Origin: Brienomyrus brachyistius
Taxonomy: Eukaryota; Chordata; Actinopteri; Osteoglossiformes; Mormyridae
Assembly: GCF_023856365.1 (NCBI RefSeq)
Contig: NC_064550.1
Coordinates: 17,795,629-17,859,628 of the forward strand
Direction of reading: 5' to 3'
DNA length: 64,000 nucleotides
The notes beneath the pieces were generated by a model. It was not told the origin of the DNA. It ran no database searches and worked only from the letters and a program-made list of their open reading frames with translations. Below, piece after piece: positions 44,660 through 55,720 of this stretch; positions within the stretch are counted from its first letter, which is position 1; each line of letters begins with the position of its first letter. The position numbers were made by a program, and so were the translations under genes.

Positions 44660-46510
44660 TGTGTTAAGTAACGGTATATCTTCAATGGCTTTCATAGTTC
44701 CTTGATCAGTGTTTTGGTTGTGTCAGACATTTAAAGATAGATAAATAAGAAGAAATCTACTTCAAATCCCGGCTATGCCTTCAGTACTGAGGGTGGCAGG
44801 CTGAACAATTCAGTACCATGAAGGAAGTCTGCTTGCCCACAGAAGTCAAGGACAGTTGTGAATCTCATGAGTCACGCAAAGAAATTGTGACATTTAGTTT
44901 GGATAGAGGACCTGCATGTCACCACTAACGCCAACACAACCATGGCCACCAATGGCTGAAGCCCGCTTGAGGACCATAGTTTTTGATTCTTCATACCCAC
45001 AGCCAGTGAACTCGGGGGCCAGATTGCAATGCCATTAGCTTCTGTCAGAAGGAGGTGGCGACTTCAATGTTTTGGAGATCTGCTCCCAATGTTATCTCAA
45101 AGGGACAGCAGGCCTAAACAAGTCCTCCGAGAACCAGAACAGGCTACAACAGAAGGTCACCGCAATCTGGATCTCTCTAAAACTGGATCGCTGCTGTCAT
45201 GGAGACTTAGCACCCATGTGGCATCAAAATTTATCCACTGGTTCAGTGAGGAAGAGCTCTGCCTTCCCATCTGTGTGACAGCTGACACCTCACCAAAACA
45301 AAGGGGAGAGTGGAACCACAGCGGTGGACAGCCCCCGTCACCAATGCACTCATGTGGCGGAGTCTTTCCCATGATGCACCTGACGAGGCAGAATGGAGAA
45401 AAGCTGACGGGAGCGAGACCTCGGCTCTCCCGCAAGTGACGGCACGCCTGTCATTCCTTCCCGGACCTACAGTACTCTGAGCATGTCCGTGGTTTCGGCG
45501 GAGGGGAGAAGAAGCTGCGTGTTGAGCCACCCCAGAGGCTCAGGGACGGCCCGGCTTCCCAGTAAGAGCCGCAAGAAGAATCTCCACATCCACAGTGTAA
45601 GGCCTTGACCCCGCAGGTGCTCGGAACACCCTGACACCCGCCGAGGTCCAGCCAGCAAAGCGGGGCTCAGACACGAAGACAGACAAACGTCTCCGCTTGG
45701 ACAGGTCAAGGCACTACAAGCACAAAAACCCGAGGCTTCTGACAGATGGAAAGAAGGTCGACGAATAGAGGTGTTTGGGTGACAGGAGCAGGTCGGTGTC
45801 GGGCTTGAGGGAGGAGGGACTCTTGTTTTGTTTTAATCAATGTTGTGTGGACGGAGAAACTCGTCTTTCTAAGCTTTCGCTATACAGAAAAACAAGGAGA
45901 ATCAGCATACATTAGAAATGAACCCTCCTAATTATCATAACCCTCATGCAATTCATTGCTGCCACCATAAATATTCAATGAACAACTCCACCAAAAATAA
46001 CAACAATAATAATGATTAATCCTAGTGTTTGAAAAAAGAAATGTAAACATCAATTTTATTTCCAAATTTATGTGCATAGTAATTATGGTCGTGCTGGGTG
46101 TTCCTGCATGCTAATTAAACGATTCTTTGTTGGTACTTTTTATATTAATAATTCCCTCAGCTCTGGGTTGCTGTAGATATGAAGGAAGCGTAGTGAAATT
46201 CATCAGAGCCAGGTGAGAATTGGACTGATCCTTAACGGTGTGTTGATGGTGATACGGTTCCTTACAATGATATACACGCCTGCAAATTCCACTCGTGTGC
46301 TTCCTAAGGACGGCCTCCACTGTTCTGGGCCACGGCGAGTCTGCGTCCTATCATGGGAGGCACAGGATGCCGGGATAGTCACACCAGTTTAATTACAATT
46401 AATTTTTATACAGCGCCTTTCCCAAAATCCCTACCCAAAAACGCAAAGCACAGCATCGAACAACCATGTTTTTAGACAGCAGGAAGAAGCCCACATGGAT
46501 ATAGGGGGGA
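44660..46510. other. Unique sequence, no gene seen
   Basis: The 136-codon open frame at 45,029-45,439 (+) and overlapping minus-strand frames have no protein signature. The segment 45,890-46,110 is unique, AT-rich and enhancer-like (CTAATTATCATAACC, CATAAATATTCAATG). It could be conserved but is not called. Confidence 0.4.
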
Positions 46511-46512
46511 CC

Positions 46513-46672
46513 AGCGTGTGGCTCAGCAGGTTCGGGTGCCATGGCTGTGATCCGATGGTTCAAATCCCGCAGATTCATTTCAAAGTTGGGCCCACGAGCG
46601 AGGCCCTTAACCCCCAATTTCCCGAGGCCTCTGACCTATGCTGTGAATAAAGGCACCTTCTAAATGAATAGG
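46513..46672 (+). mobile_element. tRNA-derived SINE, copy 1
   Basis: GTGTGGCTCAGCAGG (box A type, about 46,516) is followed 35-40 bp later by GGTTCAAATCC (box B, 46,558-46,568), then GGGCCCACGAGCGAGGCCCTTAACCCCC, and a tail that includes AAGGCACCTTCTAAATGAAT. Fish SINEs have the same plan: a tRNA head, then 'gagcaaggcccttaaccc', then a LINE-like tail 'gcgtctgctaaatgaat'. The sequence is too diverged from any tRNA to be a functional gene. Confidence 0.82.
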
Positions 46673-46679
46673 GATGTAA

Positions 46680-47420
46680 CTGAAATGTGTAACCTCCACA
46701 CATACTGTAATGCCCGGGAGAGTTGACGCCACATCACTGTCCACCAAGCCACCCCTCCGGCAGGCGGCTGCCTCCCGTGGAGTGACGGCAGAGCCTCATT
46801 CTCCTGCGGAAAATACGTGAAATATCTTCCATCTTGGCAGGATGAGCACGCTCCCTGTCGCTCAGATGTGTCCGCTCGCCCACCTTATCGGGCCTCTGCA
46901 GACGGGCCTGACGGAGCGGCGGAACTTCCGGGTTCTCCTTCCCGTACGTGATCGACAAAGAGCCAGTACAGGTTCGGTTTTGTTTACCGAGTCGCTCAGA
47001 AGTGTTTAAATCCACGACGCGTTTACGCTTTTCATCTTTTTCCTTTTCTCTCCCCCCATTATGCACCCAGTCAAAGGCAAGACCTACAAAACGTGGGAAT
47101 CATTTACTGTCCTGTGAATCCATAATCCTTTGTACCTAATTAGTTTTAGTGCTCCCCCCCCATCAACCGTTGTTACAATGGAACGGAGGATTAATTAGAC
47201 TGTAGTTCCGGAGATGTTCAGCACGTTTTCCGAGCTTAGGGAATCATGAGCGAAAGATAATTCCCAGCCGGCCCCCAAAAGTACCCAACATGTATTTGAT
47301 GTACAGGGACGGGCATGCATTAAAGACTACAGAAAGACTGAAGTAAACTGGGGGGGGGTCACTGAAGAATGTATTCCCCTTGAAGTGTCACTAAAGAAAG
47401 CAAAATCACAGACATATATA
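46680..47420. other. Unique sequence, no gene seen
   Basis: No exon or repeat is recognised. A short ATATATATATA tract is at 47,414-47,424 at the edge of the next repeat. Confidence 0.4.
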
Positions 47421-47422
47421 TA

Positions 47423-47560
47423 TAAAAAGGTGAAGAGCATAATCTTATCATTACCCAATGATATGTTTTGAATCAGTGAGTGACAGGGGAGGACCAATCA
47501 GGGGGCACTCCGGGGACCAATTTAAACCAATCAGCTTTCATGACCCAGGAGGACTTGTGG
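47423..47560 (+). repeat. GATATGTTTTGA repeat family, copy C
   Basis: AGAGCATAATCTTATCATTACC, CAATGATATGTTTTGAATCAGTGAG, GGAGGACCAATCAGGGGGCAC and CCAATCAGCTTTCATG match copies A, B and D in order. Its 5' block (GGTGGGAGGCAT) is reduced to AAAGGTGAAGAGCATAAT. A partial internal duplication of CCAATCAG is visible (47,498 and 47,527). Confidence 0.75.
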
Positions 47561-47873
47561 ACAGGATAAGATCTCCAGTACCTGCATTGAATGCAGGAAC
47601 GTTCCAACCCGATGGGAGCCTTTAAACTGGAATGACGGCCAAGGGGCCCCTGCATACGGTAATCCGCAAATTACAAGGGCAGGAATGGCGAGGAGGCCGC
47701 CTGTGTAGGAATCCAGATTACAGAGCTCATCCGTCAGGGTCTAGTGGCAGGGGGTGGTCTGGTGCAGATGGAGGCCCCACTGGACACTGCCGCTAATGAT
47801 AAATGCCATTAGGACTCAGGGATGCTACTAATGCTACTATCTGGTGAGAGCAGACTGTTGCTAACAAATAACA

Positions 47874-47887
47874 CCCCCCCCCCCCCC
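47874..47887. repeat. Poly(C) run, 14 nt
   Basis: Fourteen C follow ACA and precede ACCCCCACC. Confidence 0.85.
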
Positions 47888-48477
47888 ACCCCCACCAATT
47901 CAGCGATCCAGAGATTCCTCATGTGAGGACAAGGGTGACGCGTGCAGCCAATCAGAAAACGGGAGGGTGGGGAGTATTCATTACCATTATCACTGAAGCA
48001 CTTGGTGGTCAATGTATTTTTATTAATCGCAGCATCAGCCCTGGGGGGGTGGGGGGGGGCAACTGAAACACTCAGGCACCCAGTTGTAAAATAAAAGTCA
48101 ATTAAAGTGATTATGGCACTTACCGGAAAGGTTACAAGCATTTCCGCGTATGACCATGACGTGAGCGGAATACTGCCTGCATTACGGGCCTCGCAGAGCG
48201 TAATGGCCCCGCTATACATATTCATAAAGGATGGCGTCCCGTGTGGCCGACGGATCATCGCGATCCACATCACGCACCGAACCGAGCCAGGGAAGCACAT
48301 CGCAGATCCACGCCCCGGGTGCTGAAGGAGTTTTAAAGCCTGCTCCGCTGGTTTGGGGGCACCGCCGACTCACAGTAAAGTCATCGAGCAGATGAGGACC
48401 CGTCATAAATCTCACCAGGCGGCCAGTAAAATGGCATTTTTGTGTGGAGTAGAAGGACACTCCTATCCACTCATGGC

Positions 48478-48497
48478 GGGGGGGGGGGGGGGGGGGG
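48478..48497. repeat. Poly(G) run, 20 nt
   Basis: Twenty G lie between CTCATGGC and AGGCTGTG. Confidence 0.85.
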
Positions 48498-49378
48498 AGG
48501 CTGTGTGGAGACCCATCAGTTCCATGATTAATCTCGTCACGGCGAGACACGGGCGGGCAGATGTGTGTTTTGGAACACGCGGGCGCTCCCACGCACGCCT
48601 GCCTGCTCGCTCGCACGGTTAATGGACTCTAATCTCCCATCAGTCCGCAAATTCGGCGGTATTGATCACACCTCAGCGAGACGTAATGGAACGAGCCAAA
48701 AACGAGCGGGCAGATACCTGGCCCTCCTGCTGTCGTCGTCGTGCCGTGGGCTCCGGTGACAGACGCCGGGCCCCCGCTCTGCTTTAATCGGCGGCTCCTG
48801 GTGAGTGAGGGTCCAGGGGCTGACCCCCGTTCCGGAGGTTTCATCTGACTGCGTCCTCAGGTGTGAGGATCGAGGGCTCTGACGGGCCAGCTAATTTGTG
48901 CCGTTAAGCCGGGCTCTCGCAGGTGGATTATCCCTAAAGATGGAACATCGTCAGAGACAGTGCCCGCTCCCGGTAATTGCCGATTACGTGGCCGGGCCGC
49001 AGTTTCGCCGTCTCTGCTTGGCTACGCCAGCGGAAGGCACTGACACCGTTCTGACAGTGCTCGCTGCGTGCTCTCTCACACTGACCGTTCAATTCCACCG
49101 TCGTCGGGATCAGAGGAGACCAGCTGAGTCCGGGACGTGACAGCTGATGCCCCCCCCCACCAGAAGCCCTCCCCGCAAACTCCTCCAGGGCTGAGCCCAC
49201 GGGGTGTTATCAGCGAGGACTCACTCTCCATCTCCTACTGAGCGGAGACGCTTCCCCCGGCCTGTCACCACTGGCCTGCCGACACTGTCAGTTGGGGCAC
49301 AAATGATAATTGGCTGTAAAGGCAGCTCTGTATCAGGATAATGGCTGTATATGTGGAGGGGAGACGTCTGTGTCTATA

Positions 49379-49387
<9 letters not shown>

Positions 49388-49412
<25 letters not shown>
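49388..49412. repeat. (GA)n microsatellite
   Basis: About 12 GA dinucleotides directly precede the 35-bp array. The array's first unit may have been seeded from the GAGG/GCAGAGGAGG boundary. Confidence 0.9.
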
Positions 49413-49417
49413 CAGAG

Positions 49418-50790
49418 GAGGTGTCTGTGCCTGCGTGAGAATGGGGAAGGCGTCCCTGTCTGTGCCTGCGTGAGTATAGGGAAGGCGTCCCTGTCTGTGC
49501 CTGCGTGAGTATAGGGAAGGCGTCCCTGTCTGTGCCTGCGTGAGAATGGGGAAGGCCGCCCTGTCTGTGCCTGCGTGAGAATGGGGAAGGCCGCCCTGTC
49601 TGTGCCTGCGTGAGTATAGGGAAGGCGTCCCTGTCTGTGCCTGCGTGAGAATAGGGAAGGCGTCCCTGTCTGTGCCTGCGTGAGAATAGGGAAGGTGTCC
49701 CTGTCTGTGCCTGCGTGAGTATAGGGAAGGTGTCCCTGTCTGTGCCTGCGCGAGAATGGGGACGGCGTCCCTGTCTGTGCCTGTGTGAGAATGGGGAAGG
49801 CGTCCCTGTCTGTGCCTGCGTGAGTATAGGGAAGGCGTCCCTGTCTGTGCCTGGGTGAGTATAGGGAAGGCGTCCCTGTCTTTGCCTGCGTGAGAATAGG
49901 GAAGGCGTCCCTGTCTGTGCTTGGTTGAGTATAGGGAAGGCGTCCCTGTCTGTGCCTGTGTGAGAATAGGGAAGGCGTCCCTGTCTGTGCCTGGGTGAGA
50001 ATAGGGAAGGCGTCCCTGTCTGTGCCTGTGTGAGTATAGGGAAGGCGTCCCTGTCTGTGCCTGGGTGAGTATAGGGAAGGCGTCCCTGTCTGTGCCTGGG
50101 TGAGTATAGGGAAGGCGTCCCTGTCTGTGCCTGGGTGAGTATAGGGAAGGCGTCCCTGTCTGTGCCTGGGTGAGTATAGGGAAGGCGTCCCTGTCTGTGC
50201 CTGTGTGAGAATAGGGAAGGCGTCCCTGTCTGTGCCTGGGTGAGTATAGGGAAGGCGTCCCTGTCTGTGCCTGGGTGAGTATAGGGAAGGCGTCCCTGTC
50301 TGTGCCTGTGTGAGTATAGGGAAGGCGTCCCTGTCTGTGCCTGGGTGAGTATAGGGAAGGCGTCCCTGTCTGTGCCTGTGTGAGAATAGGGAAGGCGTCC
50401 CTGTCTGTGCCTGGGTGAGTATAGGGAAGGCGTCCCTGTCTGTGCCTGCGTGAGAATAGGGAAGGCGTCCCTGTCTGTGTCTGTGTGTGTATAGGGAAGG
50501 GGTCCCTGTCTGTGCCTGTGTGAGTATAGGGAAGGCGTCCCTGTCTGTGCCTGGGTGAGTATAGGGAAGGCGTCCCTGTCTGTGCCTGGGTGAGTATAGG
50601 GAAGGCGTCCCTGTCTGTGCCTGTGTGAGAATAGGGAAGGCGTCCCTGTCTGTGCCTGTGTGAGAATAGGGAAGGGGTCCCTGTCTGTGCCTGTGTGAGA
50701 ATAGGGAAGGCGTCCCTGTCTGTGCCTGTGTGAGAATAGGGAAGGCGTCCCTGTCTGTGCCTGCGTGAGTATAGGGAAGGCATCCTCAGG
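49418..50790. repeat. 35-bp minisatellite, about 39 units
   Basis: The unit is TGAGTATAGGGAAGGCGTCC followed by CTGTCTGTGCCTGCG. The period is 35 bp (for example CGTCCCTG at 49,451 and 49,486). Two variable sites carry most of the variation: GAGTATAGG versus GAGAATGGG or GAGAATAGG, and GCCTGCG versus GCCTGGG or GCCTGTG. Units with TGCG lie mostly at the left end and TGGG/TGTG units in the middle and right. One odd unit (50,482: GTGTCTGTGTGTGTATAGG) lies near the middle. Minus-strand frames stay open for up to 489 codons, which is a by-product. Confidence 0.95.
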
Positions 50791-51575
50791 TATCCTCAGC
50801 ATTCTGTCTTATGTATCTCATGTGTATTCAAAGGCACTATAGAGGCCACTGGCACATTAACACTCATGTAATTAAGCAGAAAGAAAACAAGGTGAGACCT
50901 AGATTTGTGAGTTAAATGGAGTGATACATGCACAATGCACAAGTGTGATCTGAAGTGCAAAACGCACTCCTGCCTGAACTCCAAAGGGTGTGTGTGGGGG
51001 AACAGGTGCTACAAGAAGCGTGGCACAAACAAGCCCCCGTGGGAAAGGCCTGGCTGACAGTGAAAGGTAAAGCTTTCAGGAAAGAGAAGCTGATAGAGGG
51101 GTTTTCTGTGTACATGCGTGAAATGCTGAGGAATACAGATCACTGCGCGAGGACAACCTCAAAGAAATAATTACTCGACGGAATCGGCAAATGAAGCATC
51201 ATTGTTGAGACACTGGTGGGAGGCACAAACACTGCGGCTAGAATATGCCAGAAATATGGTACTAAATATGCAAAGGAGCTGGGAGCACAAAATGGGCCAA
51301 TCCATTAAATCCAAGAAATAATAAGTTGGGTATTTAGGATGCTCGGTCACTCAGTTTTATTTAAATGTTTAATTCCTCCCCTGGCCGGGACTGGTGGGGG
51401 CTGTGCTCAGCACAGGGCTGTCTGCGTGACTCAGTGTGATGGACAGAGGGAACATCAATTCTGGGGGGGGGAGGGGGGCAGGAGGAGGCGTAGGTGAGCT
51501 GGGTGTGGCGGGGGTAAAATATTTAGAATGCATGGCTATGCCACCAATCGATACGTGGGGCTTTAAGGTAGTCAG

Positions 51576-51589
51576 CCCCCCCCCCCCCC
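51576..51589. repeat. Poly(C) run, 14 nt
   Basis: Fourteen C follow GTCAG and precede AGCTCATTGG. A G-rich tract (TGGGGGGGGGAGGGGGG, 51,462-51,478) lies 100 bp upstream. Confidence 0.8.
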
Positions 51590-52906
51590 AGCTCATTGGC
51601 ATTCAGTCCAGCCTGCAGGCAAAGCTAAAGACCCGGCCACAGGCGCTGTTGTTGCCATAGTGCGTGTCACTCCCTGGCCTAACAATCGGACACACGCGCA
51701 CCGGCATGCTCACGCACACACGGACGCCACAAACCAAGGGCATACGCCGCAATTACTTCTCATCTCGCAGTTAGGAGATTCATACATTACCCTTAAAGAA
51801 CGTTTAGGCGGAAATGAATATTGATTCATCGGCGGAATGTTAATAAATCTGTGTGTATGGGGGAGGGGGGAATAAGAGAGCCGACAGATCCAATTTGCGG
51901 GGGGGTGGAGCTCCACCGTGGGAGTGCCGATGGATGGCCGTCACTGATAGAGCTCCATGGGCCGGGGCGGGCATGCGGAGGGCGAGAGGGCAGCCGCATG
52001 GGCATGATGTGGGGGTGTGAGATGGCGGGGAGAGGGCGACTGTACCCGGCAGCCGGAGACTCCAGCACTCTATGTCACCTTTTTTCTTCACAAATGCCTT
52101 GTTAACAGTCATCAATCGCATGATGAAGGTCATAATCAATAATAGCAGCAATAAAAAAAAAGCAAGTAAAGAAGGATTAATAACCAACCTATCAAATCCC
52201 TCCTGCCACGCAGCCATTGGACCCTAGCTGTCCTGGAGCCCCGCCCCACTGCAAAGGACAGTTAGCCACACCCACCGGCAGGCTGTCTGTGATACCCCAC
52301 ACCTGTAATAAGGCCCATTCTCTGGTGCTGATTTGGGGCCTTTAAGTGATTGCGCTCATTAAAGGAAAATGAATGGGAATAATGGAAGAATATTACCCGG
52401 GCGAAAGGAACATTAATCCATAAACGGAGTCCTTTCGTTTTTAAGTAATCGAATCAGCAGCCGTGTTGCAGGCATCTCAAGGCTGCCATCTTTTTTATTT
52501 CCATGAGGAGGCGGTCTGAGATCCGTGCTGGAGATCCCCTGCTTAGCGAGCTGTCGCCTACCTGCCAGCTAAACCTAGCAGGTCACTGTATTGTCAGAAT
52601 AACCTTCCATGAAACACAATGACCCCTCCCTCGAAATCAGGTTTTACCATGACAGCAAGGCAGCAGGGCAAACACATACACTTTTACCCTAGAAGCAGCT
52701 GCTTAAAGTCCCAGGGGTAATTCTGTTGTACACTAATACAGGGTAGTGACCTCATTTACCCCATAGCAGTGTGCAGGTGATATTTAAGTTGTATTTACAT
52801 AAAAGTGTCAGATAAGGAAATTTATTAGAACGATACCAAAACCGAACACTGGATTGCCTCCTTTCAAGGTGACCCATCCCTGATCTCAATCCAATGTTCC
52901 ATAAGT

Positions 52907-52922
52907 GGGGGGGGGGGGGGGG
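52907..52922. repeat. Poly(G) run, 16 nt
   Basis: Sixteen G lie between ATAAGT and CTCTGTGAG. Confidence 0.85.
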
Positions 52923-53528
52923 CTCTGTGAGTTCTCCTCAAGGGCAAGGTGAAACTCCCAAGCCGTAATTCACACCCCTGCTCCGACGTGGTCTGCGCCC
53001 ATGTAGAAGAGCCCAACTCAATGACTCCATCGGCAAAATAATAAAGATTTTGACAAAGATTAACGCAGGGGCGACCTTTGGGGACCCCGCCCCACAGAGG
53101 CTGGGGAAGGAACACTGAGATCCCAGCAGGGGCACGGCTGGCCAGCGAGACCCAATCTGTTCCGTGCAGAGAGGTTTAGAGGTGTGAACGGCCCCCTCCC
53201 CATCTGCCCTTGGCTGCTTGTCCGGGTGACATTGCACCGCTGCCGTCATCCATCATAGCGCTCTCCACCGACACCTGCCGGCCGCCACAATCCGGCCCCT
53301 TTCGCCTGGGCCTACAGGAATCAGAAAAGCCCCCCCCCCCTTCCCCTCCCCAGGACTGGGGGCTGAGGTCTGACCTCTCAACGTGAGCAGAGCGGAGGTC
53401 GATGCGGCATCTACTCAAACCTGCATGTCCGCCTCACCGGATCACAAACAGGAAGTCGACAAGCTCTGTGCTCGATCTCTATCAGGGCGTCCGAGCCGCT
53501 CCGCCTCCACACAGAGTGAAGACAGACA

Positions 53529-53552
53529 CCCCCCCCCCCCCCCCCCCCCCCC
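53529..53552. repeat. Poly(C) run, 24 nt
   Basis: Twenty-four C follow GACAGACA. It is the longest homopolymer in the window. An 11-C run lies 200 bp upstream (53,330). Confidence 0.85.
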
Positions 53553-55074
53553 GCCCACAACAACTAGGCTGTGTCAGGGAAAGTGTTGACGATGATGTGC
53601 TCAGTACCTTGTGCCAAAGCAAACCCTCGACAGGAGCGTGGGCCAGCCTTGTCGGCCAATAGCGGCTTATTGATCTGAAAGCACACAGCCAGATATCGTG
53701 TGGAGGGGGGACTGGCGGAAGGCGGGTGTTTCCACCCTTTCAGACCGACTCCGGCCCGCTTACCGCACGGAGGGAAGCGATGGCCACCATCGCCTATCTC
53801 TGCCAATTCTTGTTTTTTTCTTGGATTCCCACATCCTGCATCTTTGCTTATCTGCCGGTGGCAGGAGGATTACCAGCTTGCTCTGGAAGCCTGAGCACAT
53901 TACCGAGTACACAGGAGCTCCTCCTTGTAAGAGCTTCAGGTCAGCTGTTCCCCTGCCCACCCAGATTACATCACGCCTTTTATCTTAAAGCCACAGCTAC
54001 GATAACTGCGATCCCTTTATTGCTAAGGGGGGTGTTTACAATTATCACACCAGAACAATAAAAACCCTTGTTAACTGATTCATTCATCTGATTCGCAATG
54101 AAATCCTGAGCTCCGATCTTATTAGGTGAATTAATTATGCTTCCAAGCCAGTTGGCTGAGCGCACTTAGCTCGCTTGCTCCTAAGTGTGAAGACAGACGC
54201 TGTCAAACAAACTTGCACAAAACGGCTCCCTGCTGCAAGTGGGTAACATCTCCATCGGCGTGGTCAGCGTCCGGTGGGTTTACACCATCCCGTTTTCCCA
54301 TTTTCCATTGCGTACCAGTGAAAACCAGTTGGCGAAATGTTACACTAATACCATAAATCAAGAAGGCAGTGTTAAAAAAGTGGCAGGGCAGCAGGGAAAC
54401 GTAGAAGTGGTGAGGCTTCAGACGAGGGGCAGGGATACAGGGACACTGGCCCCACTGATATCTGATTGGCCCGCGGAGTCCCCCTTCCTGTGTCATTGAC
54501 TCATCTGCTATTGATAAAGATGGCTCCTCACTATAAATTATGGCCCGTGTTATGAACCGCAAAAAAAAATCCAACAACTGCCTCTGGACAAGACCTGATA
54601 CTGCAAGTCTGTTCATTTTGTATTCGATTTCAGATCTTCTGTCAGACTCCACAATACCAACACGCTCAACATTTTATAACATACAGGATCAAGGAGGGGC
54701 ATCGCACCAAAGCAATATTCACCGGATCTAATCCAGGCGCTTTTGTTCTTCTCTATAAGCTGAGCGTTCGCTCAGCTTCACCTCATTAGCTGCCAGCTCC
54801 TGAGTGTTAGCTAGCGAGCGTTAGCTAGCAGGTGTTAGCCCGTGATCTTTAGCGGAAGTCCTGGTTGGCCCTGCGTGTGATAATCGGCGAGGACAATGAG
54901 AGATCTCCGGAATACCCTGCCACTGTAAACACACTGTAGCACGCAGGAACTTTGATTCACCCGCGCCCACGACAGCACTGCCGCCATGAATTCTCACAGG
55001 CTGCCAGGTATGGCGCTGTCAAAATCTAACAGGGTAGTTTTGCTATACTGGAGACCCATTCGAGCTACTCCGCA

Positions 55075-55285
55075 AAAGGTATGAATCTGAAGCAAGAGTG
55101 CCAGGAGTTTATATAAAGGTGGGGGTCACATGGGGTGCTAGCCCAGGCTGAAAGCTGATTGGGCCCCTCCTCTGACACTCAAAAATTCAAAACATATCAT
55201 TGGCTAAGGATAAGATTTGCCCCTCTGTATGAATTATGGCCCTTCATACAGATGCTTCCCACCTTAAAAAAATCCTACAGACACC
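55075..55285 (-). repeat. GATATGTTTTGA repeat family, copy D
   Basis: On the minus strand the order is GTAGGATTTTTTTAAGGTGGG, AAGCATCTGTATGAAGGGCC, ATAATTCATACAGAGGGGC, ATCCTTAGCCAATGATATG, TTTTGAATTTTTGAGTGTC, GGGCCCAATCAGCTTTCAGC and CCCCATGTGACCCCC. It is the longest and clearest of the four copies and was used to set the order of blocks. Confidence 0.82.
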
Positions 55286-55510
55286 CCAGCCTAGTGCCGA
55301 ATTCCAAGGGCAAACAAGTGCAGCCGTGACTCAGGCGCAATGTTGGCATTAAGCAAGGGCTTGTGTATGTTCAGTATCAGACCGAAATCCCATCATGCAA
55401 CCGGCTGCTTTTTAATAACGTTAGCATTTGATGCATAACGTCGGGGAAATTAAAAGACAGATTTCATATCAGTAAAAGCAGAAGCTATCTCTTTGCATTA
55501 TGACACGTAA
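55286..55510. other. Unique sequence, nothing seen
   Basis: A short non-repetitive stretch between two repeat copies. Nothing is recognised. Confidence 0.4.
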
Positions 55511-55514
55511 TGAT

Positions 55515-55720
55515 GCCTTATTCACCACTTACACAAGCACATTGGAATGCTTCATTTTGCATATCCCATCATGCTCTCTTTCACAGCTGAGGGTGAAGAT
55601 CAGGCCATTGGCCCCTGGAGCATTTTTGGGGGGGTAAGGGCCTTATTCGGGGGCCAAGGATGGGATTCAAACCGGCGACCTGGACACTAAGCCAGTGAGC
55701 CACATAGCAGCCCTTGGAGA
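55515..55720. repeat. Teleost-type dispersed repeat, copy 3
   Basis: CACAAGCACATTGGAATGC, TTTGCATATCCCATCATGCTC, CACAGCTGAGGGTGAAGATC, CCCCTGGAGCATTTTTG, TAAGGGCCTTATTCGGG, ATGGGATTCAAACCGGCGACC and AGCCAGTGAGCCAC follow in order. They match copy 1 at 8113-8420 but lack its (AC)n run. The end, with GATTCAAACC...GTGAGCCAC, is the antisense-like tRNA head also seen near 39,600. Confidence 0.7.

Larger units (their letters stand above)
47561..49385. other. Unique sequence with poly(C)/poly(G) runs, no gene seen
   Basis: It contains homopolymers at 47,874 and 48,478, and G-rich GGGGGGGTGGGGGGGGGG near 48,040. The segment 48,095-48,250 is unique and CpG-rich with no repeat signature. No exon or RNA gene is recognised. 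Confidence 0.4.
50791..55070. other. Mostly unique sequence with homopolymers, no gene seen
   Basis: Homopolymers lie at 51,576, 52,907 and 53,529. A perfect 10-bp hairpin (AAGCTGAGCG-TT-CGCTCAGCTT) lies at 54,757-54,778, followed by GTTAGCTAGCGAGCGTTAGCTAGC (54,807-54,830). Open frames on both strands are under 150 codons and show no domain. The segment 52,320-52,470 is unique and AT-rich and could be a conserved element. Confidence 0.4.

Noticed and set aside
46513..46672. tRNA gene suggested by box A and box B
   Set aside because: The cloverleaf cannot be completed, and the sequence continues into the fish SINE body and tail. The copy at 58.4 kb has the same plan.
262..50790. CRISPR-like regularly spaced direct repeats
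   Set aside because: The arrays have no unique spacers between repeats, unit variants grade into one another, and the genome is clearly animal. They are minisatellites.
49333..50802. Open frames of 469-489 codons on the minus strand (TDRDAFPILTQ repeats)
   Set aside because: They arise from the 35-bp array, with the frame rotating through the same unit. No independent evidence of a gene.
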